Of a DNA stretch of 64,000 nucleotides, positions 56,701 to 64,000 are shown piece by piece (position 1 is the stretch's first letter; each line of letters opens with the position of its first letter). The translations under genes were made by a program, and so were the position numbers. The notes beneath the pieces were generated by a model. That model had not been told where the DNA came from. It searched no databases and saw nothing but the letters and a program-made list of their open reading frames with translations. This DNA comes from Callorhinus ursinus (lineage: Eukaryota; Chordata; Mammalia; Carnivora; Otariidae), in assembly GCF_003265705.1 (NCBI RefSeq), contig NW_020313045.1, positions 1,890,115 through 1,954,114 on the forward strand, read 5' to 3'.

Positions 56701-56839
56701 CAGATGAAGCTATTTTCCACCTTCATTCTTCTTCATGCACAAGCATTTCTAACCAACCTCATTGGGGGAGGCATGTGTGTCTTGGTTTGTTCAATGTTTT
56801 GAGGTTCCCCGAGGCAACGTGGAGCTATAGAATAAGGTG

Positions 56840-57165
56840 TGTCCCCCCGCCCCCCACCCCCTAACTCCTATGTTGAACTCCCAACTCCCAATGTGATCAT
56901 ATTTGAAGAAGGGGCCTTGGGGAGGTCATCAGGTCACCCAGGGTGGAATCCTCCCGATGGGATTAGTGCCCTTATGAGAAGACACACAGAGAGAAAGAGT
57001 TGTCTTTCTCTACTCTGCAAGAAGACCATCTATAAGCCAGGAATGGAATCAGCTGGCCCTCGATGGGGGACTTGCCAGCCAGCCTCCAGAACTGTAAGAA
57101 ATTTCTCTTGCTCAAGTGATCCATGGCATTTTGTCATTGCAGCCTGAGCTGACTAAGACACTTGG
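56840..57165 (+). mobile_element. MaLR-type LTR remnant (MLT1/MST-like)
   Basis: CCTATGTTGAACTCCCAACT, GGGGCCTTGGGGAGGTCATC, GGGATTAGTGCCCTTATGAG, GCCAGCCTCCAGAACTGTAA and GAGCTGACTAAGACA match MaLR LTRs in order. Non-coding. Confidence 0.8.
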
Positions 57166-57219
57166 TTAGGCCCCTTGCCATCTGTCAGTTACCTGCTGAG
57201 CGCCCTGCAGTTCGGACTA

Positions 57220-57500
57220 AAACAAATCCTTCTTTCCTTAAGGAAAAATGGCAGTAATTTGGCTCTTGGTGATACTTTCAAAACAGCCTCAAGAATGTTC
57301 TTCTGAGCCAGTTGCCAATCAAAATTCCTCCAGCTGATTGTGATTTAACAATATGCATTATTGAAATGTTTCATTGGGTCCAAAGCTTGCATCAGCTGCT
57401 TCATCTGATAGATTTGAAACCAAAGAGAAAAAAAAAAAAATTTTTTTTTAAATCCTCCTAGGACTTTTCCAGAATTTCTCTGCTTTTGCCAGGCTGTGAT
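57220..57500. promoter_or_regulatory. Candidate conserved non-coding element
   Basis: Transposon-free block with AAATGGCAGTAATTTGG, GCCAATCAAAATTCC, GTGATTTAACAATATGCATT and TTGAAATGTTTCATTGG. Octamer-like, CCAAT and homeobox-type sites are combined. Confidence 0.4.
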
Positions 57501-58795
57501 CTAATCCTAGAAACCTCTTCAGGACTGTTTGGGCCTAGTTAGAGTTATTTAAGGCAGACCGGCTACACACTTTGCAAGTGGCACTCAACACCCATCTCTA
57601 ATCAGATGCCTGGGCCCTAGGTGCTTCTATTTAAACACGGCTGCACTTGATGATCTCTCGCTTGTTTAAATCTGCCCTAGAAACATTTGGAAGTTTCAGG
57701 AAAGTCTTTGCAGAGAGAGAAGAGAGCGGGTTTGGGGGAGAACCGACTCGAACAAATCCTTTCTCTAAATGTGAACCGGCTTTATGAAGACGTTAAGCAC
57801 ATTGGACATTTTCCCTCCAACATCCAGCTGATTCTTCTAACTGCTTCCAGAAAGCCCAGACAGAACCAGAAAAGCTCCAAGGGGGAAAGAGCCCAGTATC
57901 ACGGTAAAACAAAACAACCCTCACCCCCAGCCCCTGCTGGAAGGGGCCTCGCGGCTTCTGGAGACTCCTTGGCACCATGAGCCGCCCCATCACACCTGCA
58001 CGGGAGGTGGGGGCGGACACTGTCAGCGGGGGGGCTCTGCACCTCCTCCGGCAGCTGACTTGCCCACCACCCCATCCCGTCGGCTCTTGCCTGTCTGCCG
58101 TCAGCCCCAGATGTAAAACAGATTACTGTTTCTGTACTGTGCAAGAGAGAAAACAAAAACACAGGTCTCTCCATTCCCCCGCAGCGAAGCCAAGCCCATT
58201 AAAGAGAACCCATGGGAGAATGTCACCCGAAGCATCGGTGCCCGGCAGCTTGCTTTGGATGATGACGGCTCTGCAGGGCTGGAAACATCTGGAGTGTGGA
58301 GAAGAGGCTCATCTCTCCTCAAGCTGGGAAAACACGCACAGCCTAAGCAGGCGGCCAGGGACCGAGGGGAAGGCTCTAGACTTCCCAGCTCACCCGAGCC
58401 TCTCGAGGTTAATGTTCCAAAGGCAAGGACTGCATTTGAACAGCGTGTTCTGTCATTAGCCTTCACTTAGCCGAATAAGTCACTTGATGCTTTTTAAGCA
58501 AATTTGAGCCTGCAAACAGATGATAGTACCCTCAAAACAATGATCCTGCTCATCGGTGCCATTATATACTTGGACAAGTGCCTCCAAGCCCGTTCTCATC
58601 CATGATCCTTTCAATAAAGCTGCCCCTGGAGACAGGACAGTGACTGGCATCCCCATTTTATGGATGAGAAAACTGACCGTACATGTTTAAGTGGCCATGG
58701 GAAAGACCTTCAGGAAAATCTCCTGCTTTGGGCCTGAGGTCCCCATGATACCTCGATGCTCTTGGGCTCAAGCCAAGCCACCAAAAGAATTCCTG
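57501..58795. other. Non-coding DNA, no gene recognised
   Basis: Largely transposon-free. The part near 58430-58520 is AT-rich. Frames at 57970-58470 on both strands show no known family. Confidence 0.35.
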
Positions 58796-58990
58796 CCTGT
58801 TCTGCCACTTAATAGCTGTAGGATCTTAGCTAAATGCCTTCCTGTCACAGAATTCCATGACAGAGATAATAATCATGCTTGTCCCAGAAGGATAGGTAAA
58901 ATACAGAATTATATAAAACTCTTGGAATAGTACTTGGCACATGGCAAGTACTTAATGAATGTCGGCAACGATGGTGATGGTGATAATGAT
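58796..58990 (+). repeat. MIR SINE remnant
   Basis: TGCCACTTAATAGCTGTAGG, AGTACTTGGCACATGGCAAG and TACTTAATGAATGTCGGCAA match the MIR 3' half. Confidence 0.7.
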
Positions 58991-59191
58991 TTTGAAATAT
59001 ATGCTTAGCTAGGTTTCGAGAAAAAACGGAGGATAAACTTGTCCATCAGAATTCCAGATAAAAGAAGATTATAATTGGATGATCCTCTGGGCTTTTAATT
59101 TCTCCCAATATCAAATATTTGAAGAAGTCTAAGCTTGTCCTTCTCACTTCCATTTTGGTACAGGGTTCTGATTATATTTGAAAGGTTCTCA

Positions 59192-59391
59192 CGGTGCCTG
59201 GGTGGCTCAGTCTGTTGAGCGTCTGACTCTTGATTTCAGCTCAGGTCATGATCTCAGGGTTCTGAGATCAAGCCCCACATCGGGCTCTGCCCTCAGTGGG
59301 GAGTCTGCTTGAGGTTTACTCTCTCCCTCTGCCCCTCCCCCTGCTCATGCTCGCTCACACTCTAAAATAAATAAATCTTTTAAAAAAAGAA
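59192..59391 (+). mobile_element. Carnivore tRNA-derived SINE (SINEC type)
   Basis: CGGTGCCTGGGTGGCTCAGT head, AAATAAATAAATCTTTTAAA tail. Confidence 0.94.
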
Positions 59392-59395
59392 AGGA

Positions 59396-59427
59396 AGGTA
59401 AGTAGGTAGGTAGGTAGGTAGGTAGGG
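59396..59427. repeat. (GGTA)n microsatellite
   Basis: About seven GGTA units directly after the SINE tail, probably grown from it. Confidence 0.85.
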
Positions 59428-59639
59428 GTTGGTTCTGGGTTGAGATGTCAGAAAAACTCCTCTGCTATCCGTTCCTGAATACACCAGCTCTGATGCCTCA
59501 GGTTGTTTGGACAGTTGAAGAACCATCCCCTTTGGCAGCAGAGGTAATACCTAACTTTCTGCCAGGGAAGTAAAGGAAATCCGGAAGGCTTTGACCCACC
59601 TCTTTCTGTTGGTATCTAACATTTTACTGTTTCTTTGTC
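59428..59639. other. Non-coding DNA, nothing recognised
   Basis: No gene or repeat recognised. Confidence 0.4.
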
Positions 59640-59992
59640 ATCGAAAACCATCTAGAGACCCAATGGCAGAGGCTGCTGGCATCCCCATGTGCATGTTCTC
59701 CTCATCTTCCTGGGCACACAGCCACCCTTGACTGTCAGCTGTGGCCATAGGATGGAGTTCTGGCAGATAGAATATGAGCAGAAGTGAGGTGCACCTCTTC
59801 CAGGCCTCACATAGCTAATCCTAATTTCTCCCTTTCCTCATGTACCAGCAGAATGGAAAGGGCTCCGTGGACTACAGGAGGGTTGAGTTTCAAGATGGAA
59901 GGAAGCTGGGTCCCTGAGTCACTACATGGAGGAAAGTCATCCATCAATCAAGAGCATCTATTTTGGATCATGAATAAGAAATAAACTCATGT
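59640..59992 (+). repeat. Old interspersed repeat, family not assigned, split by a SINE
   Basis: GGAGTTCTGGCAGATAGAAT, AAGTGAGGTGCACCTCTTCC and AAGCTGGGTCCCTGAGTCAC recall the same repeat as at 54720-54960. The SINE at 59993 interrupts it, and TTAACCACTGAAATTTGGGA at 60287 continues it. Confidence 0.45.
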
Positions 59993-60219
59993 CGGGGCGC
60001 CTGGGTGGCACAGTTGGTTGGGTGTCCAACTCTTGGTTTTGACTCAGGTTGTGGTCTCAGGGTCTGGGATCAAGTCCTGCATTGGGCTCCACGCTCAGTG
60101 CAGAGTCTGCTTGAGATTCTCTCTCTCCCTCTCCCTTTGTCTCTCCCACTCATGCTCTCCTCTCTCTCTCTCAATCTTTAGAAAGAAAGGAAAAAGGAAG
60201 GAAGGAAAGAAAGAGAGAG

Positions 60220-60262
<43 letters not shown>

Positions 60263-60263
60263 A
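59993..60263 (+). mobile_element. Carnivore tRNA-derived SINE with expanded GAAA tail
   Basis: GGGGCGCCTGGGTGGCACAG head. The tail has grown into GGAA and GAAA repeats (60183-60263). ACTCATGT before and CCTCATGT after mark the target. Confidence 0.94.
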
Positions 60264-60503
60264 AAGAACGAATGAACGAACCTCATGTTAACCACTGAAA
60301 TTTGGGAGCAATGGTTTAAAAAGTCAGCCTGCCCCTAACTAGTGTAGCTCACAATTGTAGCAAACTCTTAAGCAGTGACTTAGCCAAGTTCACACAGCTA
60401 ATTAGGGATTCAAGCTTCAACTTCTTGTCCAAGGTTGTCACCATTAAAAGCCCACTAAAAGATGCCATCCACTAGTGCCTGACACATAACAGGATCTCTA
60501 AAG

Positions 60504-60668
60504 TTGATGGATGGATGGATGGATGGATGGATTGGGGGGTTGGTGGATGGATGGATGGATGGGTGGATGGATGAGTGGATGGATGGATGGATGGATGGAC
60601 GGATGGATAGATGGATGGATGGATGGTTGAGTGGAGTGGGTGGATGGATGGGTGGACGGGTGGGTAGG
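60504..60668. repeat. (GGAT)n microsatellite
   Basis: About 165 bp of GGAT/GGTT/GGGT units with interruptions. Confidence 0.95.
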
Positions 60669-61254
60669 CAATAACCCTATAATCATGTATCTGTTATATT
60701 GTCTTCAGCTCACAGCGGAAGGACCAGAATGCGTTTGTTTTTCTTTGGGATGGGATGGAGCTTCACGATTGGCCCAGAACTCTCAGAGAGATGGGCAGTC
60801 CTGTTCAGGATTATAAGGCCTGACCAAGGGCAGGCAGATGCACATTGGAATCAGTGTGGAAATTAACCATTCAGACTCCCAGGGGTCCTGATTCAGTCTT
60901 CCACCCTGTGGACTACACTGGCCCACAGGACAAGACGGTACAGACACAAGCCCGGCGGACTGAGGCTGGATCTCTGTCCTTCCGCAGCAAGCTGGAGGAG
61001 GGCTGGCCAAACATGAATACGGTGTTTATCAAGAAATAGAAGGCGTATCAGCCAGCCGGGCCAGCCCCACCTCACTTGCCACCTGCTTATCTCCCCCTGA
61101 GTACCAGTGCCCTGTGTTGAGGTGCAGAATGCTCGGGCCTCCGCTCTGCCCAGGACCCTCTCTCTCCGCAGGGCTGCAGGGGCTGAGCTCCCCGCGCTCA
61201 GCTCTCTGCGGGGACGGCTGGGCTCCCCTCCTCCCGGGGACACACCAGCCTCTC
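60669..61254. other. Non-coding DNA, no gene recognised
   Basis: It contains one copy of the 43-bp duplicated sequence at 61057-61099. The open frames have no recognised product. Confidence 0.4.
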
Positions 61255-61560
61255 TGCCTCTGGCAAGCAGGCCCTTTCAGCCTGTCTTTATGTTCTTATC
61301 AGTGCTCCGCGGCAGGCCCAGGTGCCAGGCCTCATTCACTCAATTACCGTCTTCACGGGACACAATGCTCGCTTCTGAAAGCCTACACTGGGCGCAGATA
61401 GAGACACTTTCATGGCAAGGATTCAGAGCTAAATCCTCTTTTGATACTGTCAGAAACTCCCTGCCAAGCTGACACTGTATGTTAGAGGGAAAGAGCTCAC
61501 CAGCGCAGAAAGCCGAAATTAAATTAAACAGGATATTAATACCTAGTAGTTAAGGAAATG
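61255..61560. promoter_or_regulatory. Candidate conserved non-coding element
   Basis: Transposon-free block with TTCTTATCAGTGC, CACTCAATTACCGTC, GAAATTAAATTAAACAGG and GGATATTAATACC. GATA-like and homeobox-type sites co-occur. Confidence 0.35.
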
Positions 61561-62024
61561 ATATTTCCTTTTTTTGATTCCTCACTCTCTCCCAACGCTG
61601 AAGCCAAAAATGCATCCCAGCTTGGCTGAGCGAGCCAGGCCTCAGGTTTTCGAAAGCACAAGCAAAGCACCAACCACGAATGACTCCTCTCAAAGCCAGT
61701 CTTCCCCGGGGTCCCTTGCCCACCCCCAGCCAGCCCCCCAAAATCCCCGGCCCTCCCAGGTCCCCTTCGTTCAACTGTTGTGTCCCTCTGAAGTAGAAGG
61801 AAATGGAAACTCAGTTAAAGGGGTGGGATTCTTTTCTCCACTGTACTCTACATTTAAAAAAACTATGGCCACATTAGTTTTATAATAGAAACCGTGTCTA
61901 TATTTTAAAAAGAGAACTCCCTTTGCCCTCCCTTCAAGTTCAGGGTCCTGTGTTATTTCTCTATCACATGTTTGGCGACAGATCATCACCGATAATAACA
62001 GCTCAATTGTCATTGAGTCTGTAT
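61561..62024. other. Non-coding DNA, no gene recognised
   Basis: Nothing recognised. Confidence 0.4.
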
Positions 62025-62152
62025 TGAACGGTGTCCATTTGGCACCTTCTGCGTGCCAGGCCCTGTGCTGAGCACCCGCGTGAATTGTTTCATTGAATGC
62101 TCATGACACTGGTGTCGGGTAACCGTTACCATCCCTACTCTAAAGATAATGT
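62025..62152 (-). repeat. MIR SINE remnant
   Basis: CTTCTGCGTGCCAGGCCCTG and TTTCATTGAATGCTCATGAC match inverted MIR. Confidence 0.6.
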
Positions 62153-62830
62153 GCACACCTATGTTCACAGCAGCGTATTTACAGTCGCCAGAAGGTGGAA
62201 ACAACCCCAACGTCCATCGAGGGATGAATGGAGCAACCAACTATAGCAAAGACACACAATGGGATAGGAGTCATCCTTAAGAAGGAAGGAAATCCTGACA
62301 CTTGCTACAGCATGGATGAACCTTGAGGACGTGAGGCTGCGTGAAAGATGCCAGACACAAAAAAATAAATACTGTCTGATTCCACTTATGTGAGGTGCCC
62401 AGAAGAGTCAAGTTCACAGAGACGGAAGATAGAATGGTGCTTGCCAGGGGCTGGGGGAGGGGAACTAGGAAGGTCGTGTTTCGTGGGTACAGAGTTTTAG
62501 TTTGGGATGATGGAAAGTTCTAGAAGGGGATGGTGGTGATGACTCCATAACTGGGATGTACTTAATGCCATTGAACTGTACACTTAAAAATGGTTCAAAT
62601 GAAGGGCATCTGGGTGGTTCAGTCAGTTAAGCATCTGCCTTCAGCTCAGGTCACGGTCTCAGCGTCCTGGGATTGAGCCCCAAGCCTGCTTCTTCCTCTC
62701 GCTCTGCTGCTCCCCCTGCTTGTGTTCTCTCACTCTATCTCAAATAAATAAATAAATTAAAAAAAATGGTTCACATGATAAATTTAGCCTTAATGTATAT
62801 CTTACAACAGTAAAAAGATTAATAAGAAAA
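62153..62830 (+). mobile_element. Old LINE-1 3' fragment, split by a SINE
   Basis: GTGGAAACAACCCCAACGTC, CAGCATGGATGAACCTTGAG, GATTCCACTTATGTGAGGTG and CCATTGAACTGTACACTTAA follow the LINE-1 3' UTR. Confidence 0.75.
62604..62767 (+). mobile_element. Carnivore tRNA-derived SINE (SINEC type)
   Basis: GGGCATCTGGGTGGTTCAGT head, AAATAAATAAATAAATTAAA tail. Target copies AAAATGGTTCAAATGA and AAAATGGTTCACATGA flank it. Confidence 0.95.
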
Positions 62831-62939
62831 AAATAAGAAAATTAAGATTCGGAAAGGTGAAATGACATGTCTAAGGGCGACCCCATAAGTGGCAGAAGCT
62901 TAATCAGTCAGGCCACAGCCGTGGGCTCACCCTGCTAGG

Positions 62940-63955
62940 AAATCGTGCTCCCCTGTGATAAAGCACAGGCGCTGTCATGATGCATCCCTCTTATGCTCCA
63001 GACCTCCCCCTGGACTCCTGTCATGGCTTCCAGTACGATCCAAGTTGGAATACTATTCAGCCATAAACGGGAATGAACTACAGACACAAGCTACAATGTG
63101 GACAGATCTCGAAAATGTCATGCCCAGTGAAAGAAGCCAGACAGGAGGGACCTCCTATTACATGGTCCCACCTATATGGAATCATCCAGAAAAGGCGAAG
63201 CTATAAAGACAGAAGACCTGGGGGGGGGGGGGCAAAGGGGAAAGAGGAGCAATGATAAATGTGCATAAGGGACCACACTGGGTGATGAGGATGCTAGAAA
63301 ATAGATTCAGTGATGACTGTACAACTTGGTAAATATACTTTAAAAAGTGTTGAGTTGTATACTCAAAAAGTATGAACTATAGGATATGTGAAATATGTCT
63401 CAATAAAGTTGGGAAAAAAACCACAATCCAAGTTCTTGTGTAGCCTACAAGGCCCCTACTCATGCTTCTCTGATCACTTTCTTCTCTCCCACTTGCTCAC
63501 TCCACTCAAGTCGGGCCAGCCCCACCTCACCTGCCACCTGCTTACCTCTCCCTGTTCCTTGAACATCAAGTGCACTTGTGCCTCAGGGCCTTTGCACTCA
63601 CTGTTTGCTGTCCCTGGACTAACACTCCCTCGGATGTGTACATGGCTTTCGCACTCCATCCAGATTTCTGCTTACATGTCACCAACTCAGAGGGACCTTC
63701 CCAGGACCCCCAGCTAAAATAGCCTGCTCATCCTGCTGTCCGGTTAACCTGTTTCATTTTTCTTCTTAGCATCTATCCCCTCCTCCTGATCTATTATGTC
63801 TTTGTTTACTGTCTCCTGACCTAGAAATGTGAGCTCAACAAGAGCAAGGACTTTGTATGTGTTCACTGCTGGATCCCCAGGGCCTGGAACAGTGCCTAGT
63901 CCACAGTGGGTATTCAGTAGAAAGGTGGTGAATAAATGGATGAACCATTGATTAA
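62940..63955 (+). mobile_element. LINE-2 3' portion, interrupted by a LINE-1 fragment
   Basis: GTAGCCTACAAGGCCCCTAC, TGCCTCAGGGCCTTTGCACT, GAGGGACCTTCCCAGGACCC, CTAGAAATGTGAGCTCAACA and AACAGTGCCTAGTCCACAGT match the L2 3' end in order, ending near GGTGAATAAATGGATGAA. Confidence 0.8.
63045..63421 (+). mobile_element. LINE-1 3' fragment inserted in LINE-2
   Basis: TTGGAATACTATTCAGCCAT at the start and a CAATAAAGTTGGGAAAAAAA end. Target copies TACGATCCAAG and CACAATCCAAG flank it. A run of 13 G lies at 63220-63232. Confidence 0.85.
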
Positions 63956-64000
63956 GGAAGTAGAGAAAACCTAGTCTGTCAGGCTCTGCAGTGCAGGGTG

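Noticed and set aside
24213..64000. Possible FTO exons downstream of IRX3
   Set aside because: No FTO-like coding segment was recognised. In mammals FTO ends much farther from IRX3 than this window reaches.

Overview
The window is mammalian nuclear DNA, most likely from a carnivoran of the dog-like suborder (bear, seal, mustelid or panda group). I infer this from fourteen tRNA-Lys-derived SINEs of the carnivore CAN/SINEC type, with heads close to GGCGCCTGGGTGGCTCAG, and from a 5'-truncated carnivore-type LINE-1 at about 55.1-55.6 kb. The dog-specific SINEC_Cf form and the felid form are not seen, so an arctoid carnivoran fits best. The species cannot be fixed from the sequence alone.

The only protein-coding gene I can support is IRX3, an Iroquois-class TALE homeobox transcription factor on the + strand. 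Its four coding exons lie at 21514-21780, 21958-23077, 23263-23329 and 23794-23848 and encode 502 residues. The gene sits in a CpG-rich block. Its probable promoter has GC boxes, an inverted CCAAT box and a TATA-like element. The GC-rich leader holds a (GCC)n tract and two short upstream ORFs. The 3' UTR carries two AATAAA signals.

From 1 to 15.7 kb the sequence is non-coding DNA with old LINE, MIR, LTR and DNA-transposon remnants. From 15.7 to 20.2 kb CpG-rich DNA alternates with polypurine tracts and one AT-rich block (17.40-17.81 kb) dense in homeodomain-type TAAT sites, which is the best candidate IRX3-proximal regulatory element. From 24.2 to 64 kb, downstream of IRX3 (in mammals, the side facing FTO), there is a gene desert with many transposon remnants, microsatellites and several repeat-free AT-rich islands that look like conserved non-coding elements. 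Their conservation could not be tested here.

No operons, CRISPR arrays, tRNA or rRNA genes, or intact transposon coding regions were found. The logic of the window is one dosage-sensitive developmental regulator with a large non-coding regulatory neighbourhood. I found no clearly new biological system. The most useful oddities are a stop-free, in-frame first intron in IRX3, upstream ORFs with a GCC repeat in its leader, the homeobox-site-rich block, a 43-bp sequence duplicated 2.4 kb apart, and a pair of tandem perfect palindromes at 54.65 kb.
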